From positions 1 through 21,249 of IMG/VR virus record IMGVR_UViG_3300044712_000487: 21,249 bases of DNA; one strand, given 5' to 3'. The DNA comes from a virus. A model generated the notes under the pieces. It saw only the letters and a list, made by a program, of their open reading frames with translations, searched no databases and was not told the origin of the DNA. Positions 14,833 through 21,249 of the stretch are shown here, in pieces. Position 1 is the first letter of the stretch, and each line of letters begins with the position of its first letter. A program made the translations under genes and the position numbers.

Positions 14833-15498
14833 TTATATCCCATTTCTCTTAGATAGTTTAACATTACTTTGCATTTTTTTAAATATTTCATCTGTAATAA
14901 CAACTTTTTCTAAATCTCTTATTTTTGAAATTTCAAATGTTCTAATGAATGATTCAAAATGAAGTTGTTTATTGTTAACTCCAGCAAAAAATGTTTTATC
15001 AAATACAGTATATGTTGAACTCACTGGATTTTGTGCTTTTTTCTTTATAACAAGAATATCTTCTCCTATAGTAGTAATATCTTTATTAATACTATATTCA
15101 AGGTCTTGTTTCTCATCAAACATATTTTTTATATAATTTTTAATAAAAGATAACCCCTCACTTAAAGATATTACTTTACCAGATGGATCTTTTAAATTCA
15201 TCATATATGTTTTTAATTCTACCGCTTTAATATGTTTTAAACTAGGATCAGCATATAGAAATATACATAATCTATCTCTTAATTTACCCTCTTTAGGAAT
15301 AACAAGTTGTTTTTCTTTGTTATTTAAAGAATAATTAAAAGACATAAATTCACCCAATGAGATTTCTTCCATTTCATTAGATTCAGTGACCCTATTAGGA
15401 AAATTTATTTTTAAAACTTTCCTAGATCCTTTTTTGTCTTTAAAGGAATTTCCCTCATAAGACATTGATATCTTTGATGGGTTCATGGTGATACTCAT
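14833..15498 (-). CDS. Hypothetical late protein upstream of portal (about 221 aa)
   Basis: The family is not recognised. The first ATG is at 15498 (MSITMNPSKISMSYEG); an upstream in-frame GTG at 15504 is less likely because it is even closer to the promoter. It looks like a mixed alpha/beta soluble protein with a beta-rich N-terminus (RKVLKINFPN, EISLGEFMSF), a helical middle (LSFIKNYIKNMF) and an FFAGVNNKQLHFESF motif near residue 165. There is no signal peptide, membrane segment or catalytic motif I can name. There is no ribosome binding site; TATAAATA ends 6 bases before the ATG, suggesting a leaderless transcript. It is followed 18 bases later by gene 20, so it is probably in the portal/head operon and may be a head or baseplate component. 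Confidence 0.75.
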   Translation of the reverse strand: MSITMNPSKISMSYEGNSFKDKKGSRKVLKINFPNRVTESNEMEEISLGEFMSFNYSLNNKEKQLVIPKEGKLRDRLCIFLYADPSLKHIKAVELKTYMMNLKDPSGKVISLSEGLSFIKNYIKNMFDEKQDLEYSINKDITTIGEDILVIKKKAQNPVSSTYTVFDKTFFAGVNNKQLHFESFIRTFEISKIRDLEKVVITDEIFKKMQSNVKLSKRNGI

Positions 15499-15504
15499 AA
15501 CCAC

Positions 15505-15516
15505 TATTTATAAATA
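15505..15516. promoter_or_regulatory. Palindromic bidirectional T4-type late promoter
   Basis: TATTTATAAATA is a perfect 12-base palindrome giving TATAAATA on the minus strand (15512-15505) and on the plus strand (15509-15516). With T4 geometry, transcription would begin near 15499 (minus) and 15522 (plus), one to two bases before each gene's ATG. It would drive the divergent 221-residue gene and the gp4-like gene. Confidence 0.75.
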
Positions 15517-15523
15517 TTAAATT

Positions 15524-16027
15524 ATGAGTAGTAACTTAAGATTCACTGTTCAGAAAAACACTAAACTTCATCAAGGCTTTTTTGTCCCAAAAAATCGTGA
15601 AAAATATAAAGGTGTTAGACTACCTTTTTATAGAAGCAATTGGGAAAGAATAATGATGGAGTTTCTAGACAATAACGCTAATGTTATTGAGTGGATCAGT
15701 GAGAAACCAGAAGTGGAATATATAAATCCTCTTACTGGTACAAAATGGCATTACCACCCCGACTTTGTAGTAAAGTTAAAGGATGGTAATAGTACACGAA
15801 TTGAAATGATTGAGTTAAAACCTAAACACGAAACAGAACCACCAATACAAGGTATCAAAAAAAGAAAAAAGACCCTAAAAGAACAACAAGAAAGATGGAT
15901 TCTAAATTCGGCTAAATGGGAAGCAGCTCGTTTATTCTGTAAAAGAAATAAATGGAACTTTAAAGTTCTTTATATGGAAAAAAATATATTTAAAGAAGTT
16001 GTTAGTGCTGGTTACAGAACCGCTTGA
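15524..16027 (+). CDS. 4: Head completion protein gp4-like, TnsA-type PD-(D/E)XK nuclease fold
   Basis: The protein has 167 residues (T4 gp4 has 150). T4 gp4 acts late to finish DNA-filled heads and carries a TnsA-like endonuclease fold. The pattern is clear: VPKNREKYKG then YRSNWERIMMEFLDNN (E41 in the family W-E motif), VIEWISEKPEVEYINPLTG, WHYHPDFVVKLKD (D80) and EMIELKPKHE (E97-x-K99), followed by the TEPP segment. The three acidic/basic positions form a plausible PD-(D/E)XK site. It is the only plus-strand gene in the window. It starts at ATG 15524, 7 bases after a plus-strand TATAAATA, without a ribosome site. Its last 16 bases overlap the convergent RNase H gene. Confidence 0.88.
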   Translation: MSSNLRFTVQKNTKLHQGFFVPKNREKYKGVRLPFYRSNWERIMMEFLDNNANVIEWISEKPEVEYINPLTGTKWHYHPDFVVKLKDGNSTRIEMIELKPKHETEPPIQGIKKRKKTLKEQQERWILNSAKWEAARLFCKRNKWNFKVLYMEKNIFKEVVSAGYRTA

Positions 16028-16893
16028 TTAGCAGCAGTTAAAACAGTTAAGTTTCTCCTAATTGAAGAAAGTCTATCTAATAAAGCCCTCAATGAATTTC
16101 TTTGAATATACATTAATAATTTTTTAGTATCTACCATAACATAATCATCAATTGTATTCTCAAGGCTCATTAAAAGATGTTGAGGGGTATTTTCAAGATC
16201 AATAAGTTCCTTATTTCTCTCGTAGTTTCTTCTTAATTCACAAGGTTTACCGTCAGCATCTTTTTCTTCAAGCATCTTATATATTTCTTCAGATTCAATA
16301 AGTTTTGATGCGGTTTTTGGGCCTATTCCCGATCTAATAGGAGGAATATTATCAGAAGTATCTCCAGTTAAAATCTTTTCCTCAAGATATCTCTTAGGAC
16401 TTGAACACTCCATAACTTTACCAGTTTTAGAATTAATTATTTTAACATTCTTGTATTTGACCAATTGAAGATAGTCACTATCATTTGTAATAACCGTGTT
16501 TATATCATGTGAATATCTTCTAACTAAATGAGCAGCAATATCATCTGCCTCTAATTTATCATGCTTTAAACTAATAAAAGGTAAATTTTCTTTTAATTCT
16601 ACATAGAATTTTTCAAGAAATCCATAGAATTCTTCCCAATTAATATCTTCTTGTTTAGCGCGTTGTTTTGCTCTTTGGTCTTTATAGAAATTGTATTTTT
16701 CTTTTCTCCAGTTATAGCCTTTACATTCAAAACAAACAAATACTCTATCTGGTTTTATTTTATCAATTGCATTAAAAATGTCATTTAGTAATTCACTTCT
16801 TAAAACATTCTCACCAAGCATTTTAATATCATCTTTTTTACTGAATAAGACTCTATATGCCATAGGGCTTATATCAAATATTAAGTTTTTCAT
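16012..16893 (-). CDS. rnh: RNase H / 5'-3' exonuclease (FEN1-like, T4 Rnh type)
   Basis: In T4 this enzyme removes RNA primers and flaps from lagging-strand fragments. It has 293 residues (T4 305). Conserved metal-site elements: D7 (LIFDISP), E56 (FVCFECKG, where most family members have Asp), NWRKEKYNFYKDQR (61-74, clamp/arch basic region), E115-A-D117-D118, D138 and D140 (ITNDSDYL), and D178/D181 (LTGDTSDNIPP), then the helix-hairpin-helix GIGPKTASKLI (189-199). All expected motifs are present, so the protein should be active unless the D-to-E change matters. ATG 16893 has AAAGGAAT upstream, and a terminator separates it from the preceding genes. The 3' end overlaps the convergent gp4-like gene. 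Confidence 0.93.
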   Translation of the reverse strand: MKNLIFDISPMAYRVLFSKKDDIKMLGENVLRSELLNDIFNAIDKIKPDRVFVCFECKGYNWRKEKYNFYKDQRAKQRAKQEDINWEEFYGFLEKFYVELKENLPFISLKHDKLEADDIAAHLVRRYSHDINTVITNDSDYLQLVKYKNVKIINSKTGKVMECSSPKRYLEEKILTGDTSDNIPPIRSGIGPKTASKLIESEEIYKMLEEKDADGKPCELRRNYERNKELIDLENTPQHLLMSLENTIDDYVMVDTKKLLMYIQRNSLRALLDRLSSIRRNLTVLTAANQAVL

Positions 16894-16914
16894 TTATAAG
16901 AATTCCTTTAGCTT

Positions 16915-16941
16915 ATTATAGTACCAAAAAAATAAGGTCAA
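16915..16941 (-). promoter_or_regulatory. Possible sigma70-type promoter for rnh overlapping the terminator
   Basis: TTGACC (16941-16936), 15-base spacer, TATAAT (16920-16915). The -10 is perfect but the spacer is short. The -35 lies inside the second stem arm of the terminator at 16926-16963. An early promoter would suit a replication enzyme, but support is moderate. Confidence 0.4.
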
Positions 16942-16963
16942 CCCCTAAAGGCTGACCTTATTT
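16926..16963 (-). terminator. Rho-independent terminator after the paralogous gene pair
   Basis: Minus-strand stem AAATAAGGTCA / TGACCTTATTT (11 pairs; arms 16963-16953 and 16940-16930) around a 12-base loop, followed by more T residues (TTTTTTT in total at 16932-16926). Located 23 bases after the stop of the 144-residue gene. Confidence 0.9.
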
Positions 16964-16985
16964 AAACTTATAAAAGTTAAATTAA

Positions 16986-17420
16986 TTACTTATTAAGACC
17001 TTTATTTCCTTGATTCAATTCAGAATCAAGTGGAAGACCTAAAGCACTACGAACTTTAGCACGGAACTCACCGAGGAATTCTTTTGGAGCATCGGTAGAA
17101 CCTTCTTTGCGATCAACAGGCTTTGCACCTTCAACTGCACTCTTGTTACCAATGTTCTTATCACCTTCACCAGTTTCCTTGACGCCAGCACTAGCACCAG
17201 CCTCACGATTAACTGATTTGGTATTACCCATATCACCGTTCTTTGGTTCAAATGCTTTTGGAGCATCTTTGACACCATCACCAGCGGTAACTGGTTTAAC
17301 AGTTGCACCAAGAGATGGCTTACTTGTGCCACCATCTTCGTCAGGACCGACTTTCTTCTCACTGTTGGAAGCGCCCTTCATCTCTGACTCTTTGACTAAA
17401 TCTTTTAATGTTCTGCCCAT
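16986..17420 (-). CDS. Low-complexity disordered protein A (paralogue of neighbour)
   Basis: The protein has 144 residues and no recognisable family. It is rich in Gly, Lys, Ala, Glu and Asp with almost no aromatic residues, so it is probably disordered. A short repeat, DAPKxF, occurs at about residues 71-76 (DAPKAF) and 112-117 (DAPKEF). The C-terminus (RAKVRSALGLPLDSELNQGNKG) is nearly identical to that of the 125-residue gene just upstream, so the pair arose by tandem duplication. It starts at ATG 17420 with AAGGAGA upstream and is followed by a strong terminator, closing the operon that begins at 17812. Such proteins may be packaged internal proteins or structural linkers, but no function can be read from the sequence. 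Confidence 0.7.
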   Translation of the reverse strand: MGRTLKDLVKESEMKGASNSEKKVGPDEDGGTSKPSLGATVKPVTAGDGVKDAPKAFEPKNGDMGNTKSVNREAGASAGVKETGEGDKNIGNKSAVEGAKPVDRKEGSTDAPKEFLGEFRAKVRSALGLPLDSELNQGNKGLNK

Positions 17421-17434
17421 ATAATTCTCCTTAA

Positions 17435-17812
17435 TTATTTTTCAATGCCTTTGTTACCTTGATTTAATTCAGAGTCAAGTGGAATGCCCAATGCCCCACG
17501 GAGTCTCTTCTTATAATCTTCAAGGGATTCGAATGCTTTAGGAGCATTCTTTGCCCCTGGTTCGTTCTTATCGTTTGCTGCTTTGCCAACAGTTTCTTTA
17601 TTACCATCAAATTTCTCTGGAGCCTTAGAAGCACCAGCATCTCTTTTATTTTCTGCTGGGGTGTCAATTTTCTTATCTTCAGCTTTGAATTCCTTTGGAG
17701 CATCTTGTACTCCTGGCTCTGTTTTTGTTTCTGGCTTTTTGGTGCCATAATCAGCGCCTTCGGATTCTTCAATCTTTTTATAGGCTTCCATTAATTGTCT
17801 ATCATTGAGCAT
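17435..17812 (-). CDS. Low-complexity disordered protein B (paralogue of neighbour)
   Basis: The protein has 125 residues. The N-terminus is helical (MLNDRQLMEAYKKIEES), and the middle is a Lys/Glu/Asp/Ala-rich disordered part with three copies of an A-P-K/E-x-F unit roughly 30 residues apart (DAPKEF, KAPEKF, NAPKAF). The C-terminal tail, KRLRGALGIPLDSELNQGNKG, is shared with its downstream paralogue. It is not a known family. ATG 17812 has GGAG upstream and a late promoter 25 bases upstream, so it is expected to be made late with virion proteins. The gap to the next gene is 14 bases. An alternative view is that both are decoration or internal head proteins; this is inferred only from timing and composition. 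Confidence 0.7.
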   Translation of the reverse strand: MLNDRQLMEAYKKIEESEGADYGTKKPETKTEPGVQDAPKEFKAEDKKIDTPAENKRDAGASKAPEKFDGNKETVGKAANDKNEPGAKNAPKAFESLEDYKKRLRGALGIPLDSELNQGNKGIEK

Positions 17813-17837
17813 AGTAGTTTCTCCGACTTATAGAATA

Positions 17838-17845
17838 TATTTATA
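17838..17845 (-). promoter_or_regulatory. T4-type late promoter for the paralogous gene pair
   Basis: Exact TATAAATA on the minus strand, 25 bases before ATG 17812. It overlaps the stop codon of the upstream nuclease gene (17841-17843). Confidence 0.8.
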
Positions 17846-18506
17846 ATGAATCGGGTTCAATTTTAACATCTGTGTTTGTTAAAAGTTCCAATTCTTTCTT
17901 TTTACGGTTTTCATCTCTAGTTTTTTCCCAATCAATAGGGAAGTAAAAGGTAATAAACTTTTTAACAAATTGATCTAAATCTAAAATCAAAGTACCTTTA
18001 TAAACAAAATAATTCTTTGGGTATTCAACGTTTTTGTCTTTTAGAACATAATAGAATCTATCAAAATCTACAACAGCAAAATTTTTTCTTTTAGATGTCA
18101 TATTAAAAATGATAAGCCAGTCCTTTTTAGCGGTTCTAGCCTCATCTTTTGCTTGTTTAACCCAATCATCCAAATCCTTATCCCCAATTGATAATAAGTT
18201 ATGGATTTTTGGGGAATCAGCATAATTTTTACACTCAACTATAAATGGGAACCATGCTGGAGTAATAATGTCACCAGTTAATTGACTTTGGGCATCTTCA
18301 TTGACGAAATAATTTCTGAATTTATTTTTTCCGCCGACGAATCCTCCACTCATTGGTACTCTTCTGAACTCATCGTCAAACGCACTTCCAAACATTTTAC
18401 AAGTTTGGAGTTCCCAACGATTACCCTTCTTTTTACTATTGATCTTTTTCTTATCTTTTTCAAATGGTGATTCTGGAACGTCATCTAAATTTAAGTCATC
18501 GTTCAT
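17841..18506 (-). CDS. PD-(D/E)XK family nuclease
   Basis: The protein has 221 residues. Motifs of a PD-(D/E)XK nuclease are present in order: E32 in GNRWELQTCKMF (first helix), D79 in LTGDIITP, then E91-C-K93 in FIVECKNYAD, the classic E-x-K pair, and a following helix DDWVKQAKDEARTAKKD with a conserved-looking Gln (QAKDEA), as in Holliday-junction-resolvase-like and restriction-type members. The N-terminus is acidic/Lys-rich and disordered. The C-terminus is helical and charged. The role could be in recombination, DNA processing at packaging or host DNA degradation; the sequence does not say which. ATG 18506 has AAAGGA upstream; the 67-base gap before it holds no clear promoter. Confidence 0.75.
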   Translation of the reverse strand: MNDDLNLDDVPESPFEKDKKKINSKKKGNRWELQTCKMFGSAFDDEFRRVPMSGGFVGGKNKFRNYFVNEDAQSQLTGDIITPAWFPFIVECKNYADSPKIHNLLSIGDKDLDDWVKQAKDEARTAKKDWLIIFNMTSKRKNFAVVDFDRFYYVLKDKNVEYPKNYFVYKGTLILDLDQFVKKFITFYFPIDWEKTRDENRKKKELELLTNTDVKIEPDSL

Positions 18507-18573
18507 TAAGATAGTCCTTTTAACATCTAATTGTTATTAAATGTTTCTCTATTATACTAAAAGTTTTAATTAA

Positions 18574-20157
18574 TTATAGGTCTTTTAACTCTTGTTCCAT
18601 TTGTGCCCAAGCATTTTTTAATTGTGAATCTTGAGCGATATCACCTTGTTGGGTGTAATCAATACTTGGAACATCTTCAACTTCTGAACCACCTTCTGAT
18701 GGGGCTTGAATAGCCATTAAAGAATCACTATAACCATATGAACTATCAATATCATTTGGGCTACCATCCGAAAGAATAGCGTCTGAAAGAATCTGTGAAA
18801 GTTCGGTTGAAGAATTACCAAATCTATCAAGTAAAGCATTTAAAGCATAATCTCTACTTGTTTTATTAAGATCATTATCTTTGATAAAACTATAGATAGT
18901 TGATCTATCAGCAACTTGTTGTTTAGGATTTGGTGTTGAAACAGAACCCATCAAACCACCAGCGATAGAACCAATTGGCATAATACCAAAACTACCACCA
19001 ATATCTGGTGAATCACCACCCATAGAGCAAACACCACCAGCACAACCCTCATCAAGTCTATTAAGAGTCTTTTCCATTTCAGACCATGAAAGTTGAGATT
19101 CTTTAAGACCGCTTTCTTCTCTTGCAGCCATTTTATCAATTAATGTGCCTTCAGTTGGGTCTATGTTGTTCATTGCAACATCACATGCTTCGTCCGCTAA
19201 TTTTTGAAGTTCCTTAGTAATTTCTTCAAGGTCTTTCTTTTTCTTTTTAGCATTCTTTTCGGCTTCATCTTCAACAGTATCATCTTTTGCATCTGGCTTT
19301 GGACTAACTGCTTGATTTTTTAAAGTAGGGTCTTGAGTAAAAGGAATCTTTTTTGGTTTTCCGTCAGCACCAGCATAAACACCTTCAGCCATTTGTTTTG
19401 CGGCCTTGGCTTGGTTGTTAGCATCAATTGTTTGTGCTTGGGCAAGTTTCTGTTTTGATTTCGCTAAATCAGCGTTCTTTAAAGCAACTTGAGTTTGTTT
19501 TATTTTAGTATCTTTTGATGGTTCACCAATTGGTGAAGCAGCCAAGTCCTCTTTTATTTTCTTTGATTCATAAAAGTTTTTGAATGACATATTATTTTCC
19601 TTTTTAACTTCTTGACCTTGTGTTGCTTTTTTCCATTCTTCTTGAAAAAGTTTTTCATTCATAAGAACAACATTTTTAACCTTTTCTACGAGTAACTTTA
19701 AAATTTCTACTTTTAAATCCTCAATAGGTTTGTTAACTGGATCTTTTGGATCTTTGTCTTTATCTGATGAAATTTGTAAAATTTGTTGAAAAATTATATT
19801 TTTAATAACTTCATCGCCTTTTACATTAAGAACTTTTGTATTTAAGAAATATGACCACCTAAAATGCTTAAAAAGGCTATCATCATCGCTTCTATTTGAA
19901 AGATCATTGTAGATATCTTGTAAACTTTTACCATTATTGTTTTTAATAAAAGCATTTAATTCGGCTTCGTGTTTATCAAAATCTTTAATCTTCTTTTTTA
20001 TCTGTTCAAAATTCTTAATTTTATTTTTAAGATTATTTGAAAATAAAGAATTAACGAATTGTTCCCAAGGACCAGATCCTTTAAGGATATCATTTTTAAT
20101 AGCACCACCTACACTTGATGCTAAATCCCCTAAACCTTCGTTAAACCCCTTCGGCAT
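18574..20157 (-). CDS. Large coiled-coil/low-complexity protein, possible virion protein or gene fusion
   Basis: Chosen start is ATG 20157 (MPKGFNEGLGDLA), with AAGGA 8 bases upstream and 1 base after the previous stop; an in-frame start at 20256 would lie inside the upstream gene and lacks support. It has 527 residues and the family is unknown. Residues 1-180 are lysine-rich and helical. At Met190 a second possible N-terminus begins (MSFKNFYESKKIKEDL), preceded by AAGGAAAATAAT. Residues 205-340 are Lys/Ala/Asp-rich and low complexity. Residues 375-527 include a Gly/Cys patch (CAGGVCSMGG), an acidic tail and terminal QELKDL, close to the EELKDL end of the upstream protein. L-x-E sites include RLDE|G near residue 370. 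A virion or internal head role is guessed from context. Confidence 0.65.
   Translation of the reverse strand: MPKGFNEGLGDLASSVGGAIKNDILKGSGPWEQFVNSLFSNNLKNKIKNFEQIKKKIKDFDKHEAELNAFIKNNNGKSLQDIYNDLSNRSDDDSLFKHFRWSYFLNTKVLNVKGDEVIKNIIFQQILQISSDKDKDPKDPVNKPIEDLKVEILKLLVEKVKNVVLMNEKLFQEEWKKATQGQEVKKENNMSFKNFYESKKIKEDLAASPIGEPSKDTKIKQTQVALKNADLAKSKQKLAQAQTIDANNQAKAAKQMAEGVYAGADGKPKKIPFTQDPTLKNQAVSPKPDAKDDTVEDEAEKNAKKKKKDLEEITKELQKLADEACDVAMNNIDPTEGTLIDKMAAREESGLKESQLSWSEMEKTLNRLDEGCAGGVCSMGGDSPDIGGSFGIMPIGSIAGGLMGSVSTPNPKQQVADRSTIYSFIKDNDLNKTSRDYALNALLDRFGNSSTELSQILSDAILSDGSPNDIDSSYGYSDSLMAIQAPSEGGSEVEDVPSIDYTQQGDIAQDSQLKNAWAQMEQELKDL
19588..19600 (-). promoter_or_regulatory. Internal ribosome binding site and possible second start
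   Basis: Minus strand AAGGAAAATAATATG: a good Shine-Dalgarno 7 bases before an in-frame ATG (19590) in the middle of the 527-residue gene. It would produce a protein of 338 residues beginning MSFKNFYESK, which resembles the capsid-targeting N-termini of T4 internal proteins (MKTYQEFIAEA). Confidence 0.45.
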
Positions 20158-20158
20158 C

Positions 20159-21249
20159 TTATAAGTCCTTAAGTTCCTCGTTATCCAATACTTTTTGAGC
20201 TGATTTGGAAAGAATATCAAGAGCTTCGGTAAGTTGTTCTTCACTAACTTCTTCACCCATACCTAAACCAGCACCAATATTTTCCATTGATTCTAGTTTG
20301 GCTTTGGTTCTTCTAGCGACTTCATAAACTTGCTCTTCGCTCATAGAACCTATATTTTCACAAATACCATTGGCTGCTTCAAGATTCATTAACGCTTCTG
20401 CAAAATCTGCTTCTTCTGAAATTTGACCAGAACTATAACATTCCGCCATGGCGTTTGCTAAAGCCTCAAGCATATCGTCGTCAAAATGGGTATCTTCACC
20501 ACCTAAATCTGGTGGAAGAGGACCAGCACCTAATTCAGCGACATCAGCATCTCTAGTAGCTTGAAGAGCGGCTTCATCATCAGCAGAAGGAGGTTCGGTT
20601 CCTTCTGGTCCAACTAAAGCTGGATCAATACCTAATGTTGATTCTTCAACATCATCAACATCATTAACTTCTACCCCTGGTAAATTATCACTAACTCCAC
20701 CAACTAATCCACCACCCTCACGAGGAATTCCATCAATTGGATTTGTTGGATCAACAGGTGGAGCAACTTCATCAACGGTGTTTCCAGAAATTTTATTCTT
20801 TAATTGATCAATTTTTGTTTTAATGTATGGGAACTCTAAACTTGCTTTTTCAAGTGAAGGAAGTAATTCTTTTTCAAAGAAATTACCAGTACTACCACCG
20901 AAATAAGGCTTCTTCATATTATCAAAAACTTTTGGATCAGCAGTTAAAGCCTCATCAACAACAGTCTCAAGTGCGGTTTGAATGTCAATCATATCACCAC
21001 CAAGACCAGCGGAACCACCTAAGAAAACTTCATTGTCTCCATGTTTTACTGCACTTAAAACATCTTTTAATCTTTGTTTTATTGCTTCACTTGATTTGGC
21101 TTCGTCTAAATTACTTGATTCATCAACAGCACCAGCCACAACTGATTTTCTTATATTTCCACCCGCTGGTTTTACACTAACAACTGGAAGATTTGTGTTA
21201 TAAGTACTTTCATAGAAAGCCCTTGATTCATTAAAACGAATTAATCTAG
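20159..21249 (-). CDS. Acidic protein, 5' part beyond the right edge
   Basis: The frame stays open through the right edge, so the start lies outside the window; the in-frame GTG at 21139 is internal. At least 362 residues are visible. The first visible part contains RFNESRAFYESTYNTN, similar to MSFKNFYESKK in the next gene, so this is probably near the true N-terminus. It is strongly acidic, with Gly/Pro-rich linkers in the middle (PPVDPTNPIDGIPREGGG; DPALVGPEGTEPPSADDEAA) and a helical C-terminal domain (DDDMLEALANAMAEC ... LTEALDILSKSAQKVLDNEELKDL). I know no family for it. The downstream gene begins 1 base after its stop, so the pair is co-translated, and both end in ELKDL. Confidence 0.65.
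   Translation of the reverse strand, partial: RLIRFNESRAFYESTYNTNLPVVSVKPAGGNIRKSVVAGAVDESSNLDEAKSSEAIKQRLKDVLSAVKHGDNEVFLGGSAGLGGDMIDIQTALETVVDEALTADPKVFDNMKKPYFGGSTGNFFEKELLPSLEKASLEFPYIKTKIDQLKNKISGNTVDEVAPPVDPTNPIDGIPREGGGLVGGVSDNLPGVEVNDVDDVEESTLGIDPALVGPEGTEPPSADDEAALQATRDADVAELGAGPLPPDLGGEDTHFDDDMLEALANAMAECYSSGQISEEADFAEALMNLEAANGICENIGSMSEEQVYEVARRTKAKLESMENIGAGLGMGEEVSEEQLTEALDILSKSAQKVLDNEELKDL

Noticed and set aside
17107-17424. 105-residue plus-strand ORF
   Set aside because: Antisense shadow of the low-complexity 144-residue gene; no ribosome site and no promoter.
18551-18556. TATAAT on the minus strand before the nuclease gene
   Set aside because: No acceptable -35 at the right distance and no extended -10; AT-rich gap makes chance likely.
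20158-20256. Extended start for the 527-residue gene
   Set aside because: Would overlap the upstream gene by about 100 bases; ATG 20157 has AAGGA and a 1-base gap.
21137-21139. GTG as the start of the right-edge gene
   Set aside because: The frame remains open to the window edge with protein-like sequence (FNESRAFYES), so GTG is internal.
1-21249. tRNA genes, CRISPR arrays, insertion sequences, attachment sites
   Set aside because: I saw no cloverleaf, regular spaced repeats, transposase or terminal inverted repeats in the short gaps; coding density leaves little room.

Overview
The window is part of the genome of an AT-rich, T4-like tailed bacteriophage (myovirus). It is tightly packed: genes sit 1-20 bases apart or overlap, with no tRNA, IS element or CRISPR array. 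Recognisable T4 morphogenesis proteins include sheath gp18, terminase gp17/gp16, sheath terminator gp15, neck gp14/gp13, major capsid gp23, scaffold gp22, prohead protease gp21, portal gp20 and a gp4-like head-completion nuclease, plus a T4-type RNase H. The identity with textbook T4 proteins is low to moderate by eye, so this is a divergent relative. The host cannot be named from the sequence.

Layout. All genes but one are on the minus strand, so transcription runs from high to low coordinates. (a) 16986-21249: a probable virion/accessory block with an acidic protein open at the right edge, a long coiled-coil/low-complexity protein, a PD-(D/E)XK nuclease, and two paralogous disordered proteins, closed by a terminator. 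(b) 14833-16893: RNase H, the only plus-strand gene (gp4-like), and an unknown gene divergent from it. (c) 8920-14814: head module 20 - core protein - 21 - 22 - 23, closed by a terminator. (d) 4276-8817: three unknown small genes, neck genes 13 and 14, a zinc-motif/GNAT-like protein, and a 55-residue gene with its own strong sigma70-type promoter. (e) 1-4243: genes 15, 16, 17 and 18 (18 cut by the left edge). Compared with T4, the 20-23 block lies before the 13-18 block instead of after it.

Regulation. Exact copies of the T4 late promoter TATAAATA occur ten times (nine minus, one plus), nearly all in the short gaps before head and tail genes. I noticed none inside genes. The phage therefore probably uses gp55/gp33/gp45-like late transcription. 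One pair forms a 12-bp palindrome (TATTTATAAATA) between the two divergent genes; it and the gene 15 promoter would give almost leaderless mRNAs. A TTGACA / TGnTATAAT promoter before the 55-residue gene suggests an early gene lodged inside the late cluster.

Working together. gp20, the core protein, gp22 and gp23 build the prohead. gp21 then cleaves after [L/I]-x-E motifs, which are visible in gp23, the core protein and others. gp16/gp17 package DNA, gp4 and gp13/gp14 finish the neck, and gp15 joins the sheathed tail (gp18). The best candidates for new biology are the GNAT-like protein bracketed by two LNE-M-P motifs, the embedded early-type gene, the leaderless divergent late promoter, gp15 with its duplicated C-terminal domain, and the proteins at the right end with capsid-targeting-like N-termini.
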